Shown here one piece after another: positions 8,194-17,419 of a stretch of DNA of 33,206 bases (positions are counted from its first letter, which is position 1; the number at the start of each line of letters is the position of its first letter). A program made the position numbers and the translations under genes. The notes under the pieces were generated by a model. The model saw only the letters and a program-made list of their open reading frames with translations. It was not told the origin of the DNA and did no database searches. The stretch lies in the NCBI GenBank assembly GCA_030648205.1, contig JAUSIH010000116.1:1-33206 (forward strand). The letters are read 5' to 3'. The DNA comes from Dehalococcoidia bacterium. GTDB taxonomy: Bacteria; Chloroflexota; Dehalococcoidia; JAUSIH01.

Positions 8194-9375
8194 GTGTTCG
8201 CCACAGTCCGCGGTAGCCTTGGAGCAACAGTCAGACGCCCCTGGCGCGCGGGGCGCGCCGCTGGGATCCTTGCCATGGTGCTGGCCCTGGTGGTGGCCGT
8301 CTCCGGGTGCGTGCCCGGCATGGGCCTGCTGAACCCGCTCAGCCCGCTCGGCCCTGGCGTTCCACTGGAGCCGCCTCCCGCTCCCGTGGAAGCGCAGCGC
8401 GTGACCGAGTCCCCGGTGACGCAGGTTCCTCTCGCCGCTCAAAGCCTGCCGGACGTGATCTCCATCGTCGAAAAGGTGAAGCCAGCGGTCGTCTCCATTG
8501 TCACGGAGTCGGTGGGCGTGAACGCGTTCATGCAGCGGGTGCGCGAAGAGGGCGCGGGCTCGGGCATCATCTTCGACCAGGCCGGCTTCATCATCACCAA
8601 CAACCACGTCATTGAAGGGGCGCGGCAGATCAGCGTGCTGCTGCCTGACGACCGCACCTTCGACGCGCAGGTGGTGGGCCGCGACCCGATGACGGACCTG
8701 GCGGTGCTGAAAATCAAGGGCGATAACCTGCCCGTGGCCCGACTGGGCAACTCCGAGGCCCTGCGCGCCGGGGAGTGGGTCATCGCCATCGGCAACGCGC
8801 TGGCGCTGCCGGGCGGCCCCACAGTGACGGTGGGGGTGGTCAGCGCGGTCGGGCGCTCGGTGCCGGAGCCATCGGGCACGGTCCTCAACAATCTCATCCA
8901 GACGGACGCCGCCATCAACCCGGGCAACAGCGGCGGGCCGTTGATCAACCTGCGCGGCGAAGTGGTGGGCATCAATACAGTCATAGCCTCGGAGGCGCAG
9001 GGAATTGGTTTCGCCATCGCCATCAACGAGGCGAAGCCCATTGTGGCCCAGCTCCAGTCGAGCGGCCGGGTCATCTGGCCGTGGATTGGAGTGAGTGTAC
9101 AGGACGTTACCCGGCGGATGGCGATACAGCTCCGGCTGCCGGTCACGGAAGGGGTGCTGGTCCAGGACGTCCAGCGCGGCGGCCCGGCGGACAGGGCGAC
9201 CATGCGCGCCGGCGACGTCATCATCAAGATCGAGAACGCGCCAGTGGCGTCCGTGGCCCAATTGCAATCGGAAATCCGGAAACGGCCAATCGGGCAGAAC
9301 GTCCGGGTCACGGTCGTTCGAGGCAGCCAGCAGCAGGTGCTCACGGTGCGGCTGGAGGAGATGCCCCGCGGATAA
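8194..9375 (+). CDS. HtrA/DegP-family serine protease, predicted lipoprotein
   Basis: A trypsin-like S1C protease with one PDZ domain, expected to degrade or refold damaged extracytoplasmic proteins. The N-terminal ~35 residues form a basic start and a hydrophobic stretch ending in a lipobox-like VAVSGC, so the enzyme is probably lipid-anchored rather than held by a transmembrane helix as in most HtrA homologues. A Pro-rich linker follows. The catalytic triad is His138 (NNHVI), Asp168 (MTDLAVLKI) and Ser246 (NPGNSGGPLIN). The PDZ domain covers about residues 290-385 and includes WIGVSVQ and the GDVIIKIEN block. I prefer the GTG at 8194, seven bases after AGGAGG; the GTG at 8188 overlaps that site. 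Total about 393 residues. The gene stands alone between rph and the cupredoxin gene. Confidence 0.92.
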   Translation: MFATVRGSLGATVRRPWRAGRAAGILAMVLALVVAVSGCVPGMGLLNPLSPLGPGVPLEPPPAPVEAQRVTESPVTQVPLAAQSLPDVISIVEKVKPAVVSIVTESVGVNAFMQRVREEGAGSGIIFDQAGFIITNNHVIEGARQISVLLPDDRTFDAQVVGRDPMTDLAVLKIKGDNLPVARLGNSEALRAGEWVIAIGNALALPGGPTVTVGVVSAVGRSVPEPSGTVLNNLIQTDAAINPGNSGGPLINLRGEVVGINTVIASEAQGIGFAIAINEAKPIVAQLQSSGRVIWPWIGVSVQDVTRRMAIQLRLPVTEGVLVQDVQRGGPADRATMRAGDVIIKIENAPVASVAQLQSEIRKRPIGQNVRVTVVRGSQQQVLTVRLEEMPRG

Positions 9376-9503
9376 GAGCGCTTTCCCCGAGTGACGGCCC
9401 CGTGGGCGGAGGGCTCGGCCCAGGACAGGCGAAGATTGACATAAACCGCCTACCATACGTCATGCACGGCCGGGCTCAGTCTCATAGTGCAGCTATCGCA
9501 CCT

Positions 9504-9532
9504 TGACGAAGGGGAGAAAAGGGTGTAACATT
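9504..9532 (+). promoter_or_regulatory. Sigma-70-type promoter for cupredoxin lipoprotein
   Basis: A -35 TTGACG (9504-9509), a 17-bp spacer and a -10 TAACAT (9527-9532) precede the cupredoxin gene by about 60 nt. Another TTGACA lies at 9436-9441 but has no convincing -10 at a suitable distance. Confidence 0.5.
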
Positions 9533-9595
9533 CCGGTTACGTGGCAAATGATGTAGATAGCACGTCACGTGTGGTCGGCTCAAGGAGGGAGTACA

Positions 9596-9961
9596 TTGAA
9601 GCGAGCGGTCCTTTTTTCGGCAGTTGCCCTGGTGCTCATGCTGGTGGTGGCGGGATGTGGTGGGGGAGGATCTGCCGCAGGCGGTAACGAAATCAAGCTC
9701 ACAGGCACTGATTATAAGTTCGCACCCGCGGAGATAACGGTCAAGCGCGGAGAGGCAATCACCATTGCTTTGGAGAACAAGGGCAGCGTGGAGCACGACT
9801 GGGTTGCCGAGGCTATAAACGCCAAGTTCGCTGCCGTGGTCAAGCCCGGCCAGACCGGCAAATTGACCTTCACGGCCAACCAGGCGGGGACGTTCGACTT
9901 CCATTGCACCGTGCCCGGGCACAAGGAGCTCGGCATGGTGGGCAAGATCACCGTTCAATAG
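9596..9961 (+). CDS. Blue-copper (plastocyanin/azurin-like) lipoprotein
   Basis: A small type-1 copper protein expected to carry electrons at the outer face of the membrane. The 121 residues begin with a lipoprotein signal (lipobox LVVAGC, Cys21), a Gly/Ser linker and then one cupredoxin domain (about 31-121). The four expected copper ligands are all visible: His67 in SVEHDW, then Cys104, His109 and Met114 in FHCTVPGHKELGM. The start is a TTG at 9596 with AAGGAGGGA six bases upstream; the longer frame from 9569 would bury this site and spoil the signal peptide. The gene is a single transcription unit, with its own promoter and a strong terminator. The electron partner is not in the window, though an oxidase or nitrite reductase would be typical. 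Confidence 0.88.
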   Translation: MKRAVLFSAVALVLMLVVAGCGGGGSAAGGNEIKLTGTDYKFAPAEITVKRGEAITIALENKGSVEHDWVAEAINAKFAAVVKPGQTGKLTFTANQAGTFDFHCTVPGHKELGMVGKITVQ

Positions 9962-9985
9962 TCATCTCCCGGAGCCCCCTCTGTA

Positions 9986-10020
9986 GTGAGAGCGCCCCGC
10001 GGGGGGCGCTCTCACTTTTT
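9986..10020 (+). terminator. Rho-independent terminator after cupredoxin gene
   Basis: A perfect 13-bp GC-rich stem (9986-9998 with 10003-10015, loop GCGG) is followed by five T residues. It closes the cupredoxin transcript and insulates the cmk promoter. Confidence 0.9.
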
Positions 10021-10079
10021 GCCGACCCCCACCCTGCTTATGTCCACACTGCCGGACATACGCGCCGCTACGGGCGGAT

Positions 10080-10108
10080 TTGTCCTGCTCATGGCGCTCC
10101 GGTATAAT
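10080..10108 (+). promoter_or_regulatory. Sigma-70-type promoter for cmk
   Basis: A -35 TTGTCC (10080-10085), a 17-bp spacer and a perfect -10 TATAAT (10103-10108). The start point near 10115 leaves a leader of about 39 nt before the cmk ATG. Confidence 0.65.
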
Positions 10109-10153
10109 AGGCCAAGCGTCAAGCGACTTGCGTCTGGAGCATCCCCCGCCACC

Positions 10154-10867
10154 ATGACACGACCACACGTTATCGCTATTGATGGGCCTGTGGCTGCGGG
10201 CAAGACCACCGTGGGCCGACTGCTCGCCCGCAAGCTCCGCTACCGCTTTGTAGACACCGGCGTCATGTACCGGGCCGTCACTTGGCTGGCCTTGCAGCGG
10301 AAAGTTGACCTGGACGACGCCTCCGCCCTCTCGAACCTGGCGCGCCACGCACGCATCGAGCTGAAGCCCGCTCCCCGCCGGGCGAGCGGCAGCGCCATGG
10401 TGGTGGATGGACAGGATGTAACCGCCAAGCTTCGCCTGCCCCGTGTGGAGCGGGCCGTGTCCATCGTGTCGCGCGTCCGGGGTGTCCGGACGGCGCTCGT
10501 CCGGTTGCAGCGCCGCCTGGCGGACGACGGAGGAGTTGTCATGGTGGGACGGGATATCGGCACGGTGGTCCTGCCGCACGCCGACATCAAGGTCTATTTG
10601 CAGGCCTCGCCGGAGGAGCGGGCGCGTCGGCGCAGCCTGGAGGTGCGCGAGGCCGGACACGCCGCCAGCTACGAGACTATCTTGCGGGACATCCAGCGCC
10701 GGGACAGGCTGGACAGCGAGCGCGTCGTATCGCCCCTCAGGCAGGCCCCTGACGCGTGCGTCGTCAACACGGACGGTCTCACGCTGGAGCAGGTGGTGGC
10801 CGAGATTCTCGCTATGGTGGATGCCCCGGAATGCGCCCCTTCTACGCGCCGTCGCTGCTCCTCGTAA
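10154..10867 (+). CDS. cmk: Cytidylate kinase
   Basis: Cmk phosphorylates CMP and dCMP with ATP in pyrimidine nucleotide recycling. The 237-residue protein begins TRPHVIAIDGPVAAGKTT, with the P-loop GPVAAGKT at residues 11-18. Further family blocks are FVDTGVMYRAVTW (substrate binding), VVMVGRDIGTVVLPHADIK and ASPEERARRR (lid region), then RDIQRRDRLDSER near the C-terminus. The ATG at 10154 matches the normal start; the longer upstream frame would run through the terminator stem and promoter. A GGAG lies a rather long 13 nt upstream. The 3' end overlaps the next gene by 37 nt, a cmk-plsC arrangement common in Firmicutes and Chloroflexota. Confidence 0.95.
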   Translation: MTRPHVIAIDGPVAAGKTTVGRLLARKLRYRFVDTGVMYRAVTWLALQRKVDLDDASALSNLARHARIELKPAPRRASGSAMVVDGQDVTAKLRLPRVERAVSIVSRVRGVRTALVRLQRRLADDGGVVMVGRDIGTVVLPHADIKVYLQASPEERARRRSLEVREAGHAASYETILRDIQRRDRLDSERVVSPLRQAPDACVVNTDGLTLEQVVAEILAMVDAPECAPSTRRRCSS

Positions 10868-11436
10868 GGGTGGTGTTCCCCCTGCTGGCGGACGCTCAAC
10901 TTAAGGGTGTGGAGGCGGTGATTCCTCGTGGCCCGCTGGTGGTCGTGGCGGAGCGACGGAGCCGGTGGGACGCGGTGGCCCTGGCGGCGGCGCTTCCGCG
11001 CCCCCTGGTGTTCTGGGGCAGGGAATGGGCGGCAACCGGAGGTCGTCTGGTCCTTCCGCGGAGGGACAGGCTGGACGAGGGTGTGGACATGCTGCGTCAC
11101 GACGCAGCGGTGGGCATTCTGTTAAGAGACGTCAGCCGCCCTCGGAGCGGGTGCGTTCCGTCCGCGGCCCGCATCCCGGCCGGGATGGTCGGCGCGGTGC
11201 TTCTGGCCCTGCGCGCTATGGCGCCCGTGCTGCCCGTGCGCGTGAGCGGGACTGAGGGCATTGGGCTGCTGCGCAGGCCGCGGGTGGAGGTGGTCTTTGG
11301 TCAACCCTTCAGCCTGCCCCTGCTGGAGGGGCTGCTCTCCCGCGCCATGCTCTGCACGCTGGCGGAGATGGTCGCCGGGAGGCTCGCGACCGTGCGGGCG
11401 GACGACTATCAGAGGCCCGGCGCGCCCGGCAGTTGA
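10831..11436 (+). CDS. PlsC-like acyltransferase homologue lacking catalytic His
   Basis: Position after cmk and overall pattern point to the 1-acyl-glycerol-3-phosphate acyltransferase (LPLAT) family, but this 201-residue copy is strongly altered. The NHxSxxD catalytic box is replaced by ERRSRWD at residues 41-47: Ser and Asp stay, while Asn and the catalytic His have become Glu and Arg. The FPEGTRS substrate box is not recognisable either; the region reads GILLRDVSRPRSG. The C-terminal PVRVSGTEG and VEVVFGQPFSLP blocks match the end of the PlsC domain. It may be a non-catalytic relative or may use another chemistry. The start is uncertain: ATG 10831 gives a hydrophobic N-terminus typical of the family; an upstream frame from 10756 lies wholly inside cmk. 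Confidence 0.65.
   Translation: MRPFYAPSLLLVRVVFPLLADAQLKGVEAVIPRGPLVVVAERRSRWDAVALAAALPRPLVFWGREWAATGGRLVLPRRDRLDEGVDMLRHDAAVGILLRDVSRPRSGCVPSAARIPAGMVGAVLLALRAMAPVLPVRVSGTEGIGLLRRPRVEVVFGQPFSLPLLEGLLSRAMLCTLAEMVAGRLATVRADDYQRPGAPGS
11051..11066. repeat. Palindrome copy 4 (TCCTTCCGCGGAGGGA)
   Basis: Fourth of five copies, with one mismatch, inside the PlsC-like gene. Confidence 0.45.
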
Positions 11437-11509
11437 CGCGCGGGCTGGCGGCGGATACGCTCCCCTGGAGCTTACTTGGGTTGGACGGCCATTGGCCTGA
11501 GGACGGACT

Positions 11510-13357
<1,848 letters not shown>

Positions 13358-13392
13358 ACTCCACCCGCCTGATTAATTTTGGGAGGTATGAC

Positions 13393-13677
13393 GTGACCCT
13401 GCATCAGAAGTTCGGGATCTACCTCAACGCGAAGAAAAACCAGGTAGTGCGGATCAACTCGCCTTACTGGATTCCCGAGGCGCCCGAGTGGGCATTCCTG
13501 ACCCCAGAGGTCAACATGACCCTCCTCAAGATCCGCGAGATGGCCAAGGAGAAGAAGCTGGTCGCGGACGCGGAGAAGGTGCAGTGGACATCCATTCCTC
13601 CCAAGCCGGAGGACCTGGCCCGGTGGGACGCCGAGGACAAGGAAAAGAAGGCGAAGGAGACCCAGGCCAAGAAGTAA
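13393..13677 (+). CDS. Small charged protein of unknown function
   Basis: A 94-residue soluble protein with a GTG start at 13393, seven bases after GGGAGG. An ATG five bases upstream is out of frame and hits TGA at once, so the GTG start is the only sensible one. The N-terminal 70 residues look folded and include aromatic and Pro-rich stretches such as SPYWIPEAPEWAFL; the last 25 residues are almost only Lys, Glu, Asp and Ala and probably disordered or helical. I recognise no family. It follows glmS by 35 nt and may be co-transcribed with it. A possible weak terminator follows at 13714. Confidence 0.7.
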   Translation: MTLHQKFGIYLNAKKNQVVRINSPYWIPEAPEWAFLTPEVNMTLLKIREMAKEKKLVADAEKVQWTSIPPKPEDLARWDAEDKEKKAKETQAKK

Positions 13678-13713
13678 CCGGATTTCTCCCGGCCCCCTAG
13701 CCAGTTTCCCAGG

Positions 13714-13743
13714 CTCTGTGATACCATAGATGGCAGAGTTTTT
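13714..13743 (+). terminator. Possible weak terminator after glmS unit
   Basis: CTCTG (13714-13718) can pair with CAGAG (13734-13738), with an inner CCAT/ATGG pairing, and is followed directly by TTTTT. The stem is short, so this is only a candidate. Confidence 0.3.
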
Positions 13744-13765
13744 GATTTCATTTACCCAGCCTGGA

Positions 13766-13783
13766 CGTCCCGAGTCCGGGACG
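13766..13783 (+). promoter_or_regulatory. Perfect 7-bp hairpin in ppsA upstream region
   Basis: CGTCCCG and CGGGACG flank an AGTC loop. It lies 40 nt before a possible leader ORF and may belong to a 5' regulatory region of ppsA. Confidence 0.4.
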
Positions 13784-13825
13784 AGTGTTTGTCTCCATCG
13801 GCTTGGATATCCAAGGAGGTCTCCT

Positions 13826-13894
13826 ATGATGCCTGCTGCGGGGAATCCTCTGCATCTCTGGTGCGCGGTGCCGTCCTACTACTCCCCCAGTTAG
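13826..13894 (+). CDS. Possible 22-residue leader peptide upstream of ppsA
   Basis: A short ORF starts with two ATG codons at 13826 behind a near-perfect Shine-Dalgarno (AAGGAGGT) and ends at TAG 13892-13894. Its product is MMPAAGNPLHLWCAVPSYYS-PS. The stop codon abuts a stem (AGGGCCG/CGGCCCT, 13893-13911). A strong ribosome site, a tiny ORF with consecutive Tyr codons and adjoining hairpins are what a translational attenuator would look like, but no T-run follows the hairpin and no amino acid logic for ppsA is obvious. It may be chance. Confidence 0.35.
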   Translation: MMPAAGNPLHLWCAVPSYYSPS

Positions 13895-13911
13895 GGCCGC
13901 GTGTCGGCCCT
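13893..13911 (+). promoter_or_regulatory. Hairpin overlapping leader ORF stop
   Basis: AGGGCCG and CGGCCCT pair around a CGTGT loop; the first arm begins in the stop codon of the short ORF. No T-tract follows, so it is not a standard terminator. It could control read-through or access to the ppsA ribosome site 40 nt downstream. Confidence 0.35.
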
Positions 13912-13957
13912 ATGCTTCGGGGCGCCGTCCAGTAAATAAGTAGTAGGAGCACACGTC

Positions 13958-16249
13958 ATGAAACACAAGCAGGCCACTCAGACGCCCGTCGTCCTGTGGT
14001 TCAACGAGATCAGCAAGCACGACATCGCTCTGGCGGGCGGCAAGGGCGCCAGCCTGGGCGAGATGACGCAGGCCGGAATCCCAGTCCCTCCGGGCTTTGT
14101 CGTTACCGCGGACTGCTATTTCACCTTCCTGGAGCATGCGGGACTCAAGGAATGGACCCGCAACCTTCTGGCCGGGCTTAATCCCAACGACAGCAAGCAG
14201 CTCGCCGACGTGGCGTCCCAGATCAAGACGGCCATCACGCGCGCCGAGATGCCCCTGGAGATCGCCGACCGCGTCCGCCAGGCATACCGGGAGATGGGCG
14301 GCGGGGTGGTGGCCGTGCGCTCCTCCGCGACCGCGGAAGACCTGCCGGAGGCGTCCTTCGCCGGGCAGCAGACCTCATACCTGAATGTGGAGGGAGAGGA
14401 CGCGGTCATCACCGCGGTGCAGAGCTGCTGGGCCTCTCTTTTTGAATCGCGGGCTATCTTCTATCGGGCGCATCAGGGCTACGACCACATGGCGGTTGGC
14501 CTGGCCGCGGTGGTGCAGAAGATGGTCCAGTCGGAGGTGTCAGGCGTCCTGTTCACCGTCGAGCCGGTGTCCAGCGACAAAAGCAAGATCGTTATTGAGG
14601 CTGTGTGGGGTCTGGGCGAGGCTATCGTCTCCGGCTCCGTCACGCCCGACTACATTGTGGTGGACAAGGAGAACATGCGCATTCTGGAGCGCAAGGTCTC
14701 CGTCCAGGACTGGAAGCTGGTCCGGAACCCGAACTTCAACTGGGACAAGGAGTACACCAACGTCAAGTACCCGGTGCCGGAAGAGGACCGGGCCCGGCAG
14801 AAGATGGAGCCGGACGGCATCATGGAGCTGGCCAAGCTGGCCCGCGTCATTGAGGACCACTACGACGTTCCTCAGGACATTGAGTGGGCCTGGGAGAAGG
14901 GCAAGTTCTACATCCTGCAGTCGCGTCCCGTGACCACCCTTCGCGACGAAGAGGTGGAGGAGATCCAGAAGATAACGGCCACGGTCATTCTCTCCGGCGC
15001 GGGCGCCAGCCCGGGAGTTGACTCCGGCCCCGTGCGCATCATCCACAGCCCGTCGGAGATTCACCGGGTCATGAAGGGCGATATCCTGGTCACGGAGATG
15101 ACCACGCCGGACTTCGTCCCCGCCATGAAGCGGGCCCACGCCATCGTGACCGACAAGGGCGGACGGACATGCCACGCCGCCATCGTCAGCCGCGAGTTGG
15201 GCATCCCGTGCATCGTGGGAGCGGGCCGTGCGACGACGGTCCTCAAAGAGGACCAGGTCATCACCGTTGATGGTGGCGCGGGCAAGGTCTATGCGGGGCG
15301 CATCGCCACTGCCAAGAAAGAGAAGACCGAGGCCGCGCGCCGCATCCGCACCGCGACTCGCGTGTACGTGAACCTGGCCGACCCCGAGCTGGCGGACGTC
15401 ATCGCCACGCGGCACGTGGACGGCGTCGGGCTGCTGCGCGCCGAGTTCATCATCGCCCACTACATCCGCGAGCACCCGCGCCACATGCTGGAGGAGAAGC
15501 GCGGCGATGAGTTCACGGACAAGCTGGCCGCCGGCCTCCTCAATTTCGCCTCCGCCTTTGACCCGCGGCCCGTGGTCTACCGCTGCACCGACTTCAAGAC
15601 CAACGAGTATCGGGGCCTTCTGGGCGGCGAAAAGTACGAGGAGACGGAAGAGAACCCCATGATCGGCTACCGGGGCGTCTCCCGGTACGTCCGCGAGCGG
15701 GATATCTTCAAGCTGGAGATAGAGGCCATCAAGCGGGTCCGCCAGAAGCACAAGAACCTGTGGGTGATGCTGCCCTTCGTGCGGACGCCGCTGGAGCTGT
15801 CCCTGGTGAAACAGGTGATGGAAGAGGAGGGCCTGCGCCGCACCAACGGTCTCAAGCTGTGGATCATGGTGGAGGTGCCCTCAACCGTCATCCTGCTGGA
15901 CAAGTTCATTGACGTGGGCATAGATGGCGTGTCCATCGGCTCCAACGACCTGACCCAGCTCATCCTGGGCATTGACCGCGACAACTCGAAGTTTGCCGAC
16001 GTCTTCGACGAGCGCAACGACGCGGTCATGTGGGCCATGGAGCGCACCATCACCACCTGCGTGAAGCGGGGCATCACCTGCTCCATTTGCGGCCAGGCGC
16101 CGTCCTTCTTCCCGGACCTGACCAAGAAGCTCGTGGAGTGGGGCGTCACCTCCGTGTCGGTCAGCCCGGACATGATTGACCGCACGCGGGAGATCGTGGC
16201 CACCGTGGAGCAGGAGCTGGGCAAGCTGCCTCCGCAAACAGAGGGCTAG
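13958..16249 (+). CDS. ppsA: Phosphoenolpyruvate synthase
   Basis: PpsA turns pyruvate, ATP and water into PEP, AMP and phosphate, for gluconeogenesis. The 763-residue protein has the three expected parts. The N-terminal ATP-grasp/PPDK nucleotide domain (about 1-330) shows LAGGKGASLGEM, VAVRSSATAEDLPEASFAGQ, FTVEPVSSDKSKI and the YILQSRPVTT end. The swivelling phospho-His domain follows, with His406 in TDKGGRTCHAAI. The C-terminal PEP-utilising barrel (about 440-755) has FSIGSNDLTQ-type residues (SIGSNDLTQLILGIDRD) and the catalytic Cys711 in CSICGQAPS. Length and the short ATP domain fit PEP synthase rather than the longer pyruvate, phosphate dikinase. The ATG is preceded by TAGGAG. The 35-nt gap to dgt suggests co-transcription. 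Confidence 0.93.
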   Translation: MKHKQATQTPVVLWFNEISKHDIALAGGKGASLGEMTQAGIPVPPGFVVTADCYFTFLEHAGLKEWTRNLLAGLNPNDSKQLADVASQIKTAITRAEMPLEIADRVRQAYREMGGGVVAVRSSATAEDLPEASFAGQQTSYLNVEGEDAVITAVQSCWASLFESRAIFYRAHQGYDHMAVGLAAVVQKMVQSEVSGVLFTVEPVSSDKSKIVIEAVWGLGEAIVSGSVTPDYIVVDKENMRILERKVSVQDWKLVRNPNFNWDKEYTNVKYPVPEEDRARQKMEPDGIMELAKLARVIEDHYDVPQDIEWAWEKGKFYILQSRPVTTLRDEEVEEIQKITATVILSGAGASPGVDSGPVRIIHSPSEIHRVMKGDILVTEMTTPDFVPAMKRAHAIVTDKGGRTCHAAIVSRELGIPCIVGAGRATTVLKEDQVITVDGGAGKVYAGRIATAKKEKTEAARRIRTATRVYVNLADPELADVIATRHVDGVGLLRAEFIIAHYIREHPRHMLEEKRGDEFTDKLAAGLLNFASAFDPRPVVYRCTDFKTNEYRGLLGGEKYEETEENPMIGYRGVSRYVRERDIFKLEIEAIKRVRQKHKNLWVMLPFVRTPLELSLVKQVMEEEGLRRTNGLKLWIMVEVPSTVILLDKFIDVGIDGVSIGSNDLTQLILGIDRDNSKFADVFDERNDAVMWAMERTITTCVKRGITCSICGQAPSFFPDLTKKLVEWGVTSVSVSPDMIDRTREIVATVEQELGKLPPQTEG

Positions 16250-16263
16250 GCCCCGCAGGGGCC
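16249..16263 (+). other. Short GC hairpin between ppsA and dgt
   Basis: GGCCCC and GGGGCC pair around a GCA loop right at the ppsA stop. There is no T-run, so it may stabilise the upstream message or pause transcription rather than end it. Confidence 0.35.
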
Positions 16264-16284
16264 GACCGGTGTGATGAGGGGGCG

Positions 16285-17379
16285 ATGACAGCCCCTTTGG
16301 GCGACCTGGGCATCCGTGAGCGTCTGGAGGCGCGGGAGGAGAGCCTCTCCCCGTACGCCCAGCGCAGTCCTTCCACGGAAGGACGCGGACGCGAGCGTCC
16401 AGAGCCGCCTGACCCTCTGGGCACGGCGTTCCAGGTGGACCGGGACCGCATCCTCCACACCAAGGCCTTTCGCCGCCTGATGCACAAGACTCAGGTCTTC
16501 ATCGCGCCCCTGGGCGACCACTACGTCACGCGCATGACGCACACCCTGGAGGTCGTCTCGCTCTCCCGCGCCGTCGCCCGTGCGCTGGAGCTGAACGAGG
16601 ACCTGGTGGAGGCCATCGGCCTGGGTCACGACCTGGGCCATACGCCCTTCGGCCACCTGGGAGAGGGCGTCCTGGCGGAGCTCTACCCGGGCGGGTTCCG
16701 CCACAACCGTCAGAGCCTGCGCATCGTGGACGTGCTTGAGGGCGAGGGCCGGGGCCTGAACCTGACATGGGAAGTCCGCCAGGGCATCCTGACCCACTCG
16801 AAGGCGCGGAAGGATATCGTCGGCAACATGGAGGCCGTCTCCACGCTGGAGGCGCAGGCCGTGCGCCTGTGCGACGCAATCGCCTATATCAATCACGACC
16901 TGGACGACGCCTTCCGCGCGGGCATGCTGACCGAGGCCGACCTTCCACCCCTGGTCAGGGAGACGCTGGGCGCCAGCCCGACCGAGCGGCGGAACACCCT
17001 CATCGCGGACGTCATCCTCGCCTCGTGGGCGGCGACGGGCCGTGTCCCGCAACCCGAAGAAGGGAAGCGGCCCGAGATACGCATGAGTCCGCGGGTGCAG
17101 GAGGCCGCCAACGCCCTGCGGGAGTTCCTGTTCCAGCGGTGCTACCTGGTGGCCGCCTCGGAGGAGCAGGCCGAGCGCGCGCGGGAGGTCCTGCGGCTGC
17201 TGTATCGGCAGTACACGCGGAACCCGGAGAAGGTGACGTCGGAGTTCCGGCTGCGCGCGGAGACGCCGCAGCAGGCGGCGGTGGACTACATCGCGGGGAT
17301 GACGGACAGGTACGCGCTGCGCGTGGCGGAGGAGATCAAGCCGGGCATCAGCAAGGGGATATTCGAGCACAGGATATAG
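16285..17379 (+). CDS. dgt: Deoxyguanosinetriphosphate triphosphohydrolase-like HD protein
   Basis: An HD-superfamily dNTP triphosphohydrolase that releases tripolyphosphate from dNTPs and so trims nucleotide pools. The 364-residue length fits the type 2 Dgt-like subgroup. Typical blocks are TAFQVDRDRILHTKAFRRL, HKTQVF, GDHYVTRMTHTLEV (first metal His), LGHDLGHTPFGHLGE (HD pair and following His) and RLCDAIAYINHDLDDA (last Asp). The N-terminus carries a palindrome copy that encodes Pro-Ser-Thr-Glu-Gly just before the family's GR-rich stretch. The ATG at 16285 sits behind GAGGGGGCG. The gene lies directly upstream of dnaG, a neighbourhood (dgt-dnaG) seen in many bacteria. Confidence 0.93.
   Translation: MTAPLGDLGIRERLEAREESLSPYAQRSPSTEGRGRERPEPPDPLGTAFQVDRDRILHTKAFRRLMHKTQVFIAPLGDHYVTRMTHTLEVVSLSRAVARALELNEDLVEAIGLGHDLGHTPFGHLGEGVLAELYPGGFRHNRQSLRIVDVLEGEGRGLNLTWEVRQGILTHSKARKDIVGNMEAVSTLEAQAVRLCDAIAYINHDLDDAFRAGMLTEADLPPLVRETLGASPTERRNTLIADVILASWAATGRVPQPEEGKRPEIRMSPRVQEAANALREFLFQRCYLVAASEEQAERAREVLRLLYRQYTRNPEKVTSEFRLRAETPQQAAVDYIAGMTDRYALRVAEEIKPGISKGIFEHRI
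16367..16384. repeat. Palindrome copy 5 (GTCCTTCCACGGAAGGAC)
   Basis: Eighteen bases, symmetric except for the central AC, inside the 5' part of dgt. Fifth copy in the window. Its centre is the complement of the centre of copy 1. Confidence 0.5.
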
Positions 17380-17419
17380 GGGGAGCGCTCCGATGCGTGC
17401 CCTGTTGGCATAACGCCTT

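Noticed and set aside
11437-11509. Possible glmS ribozyme upstream of glmS
   Set aside because: Only 73 nt are available and no ribozyme core pattern is seen.
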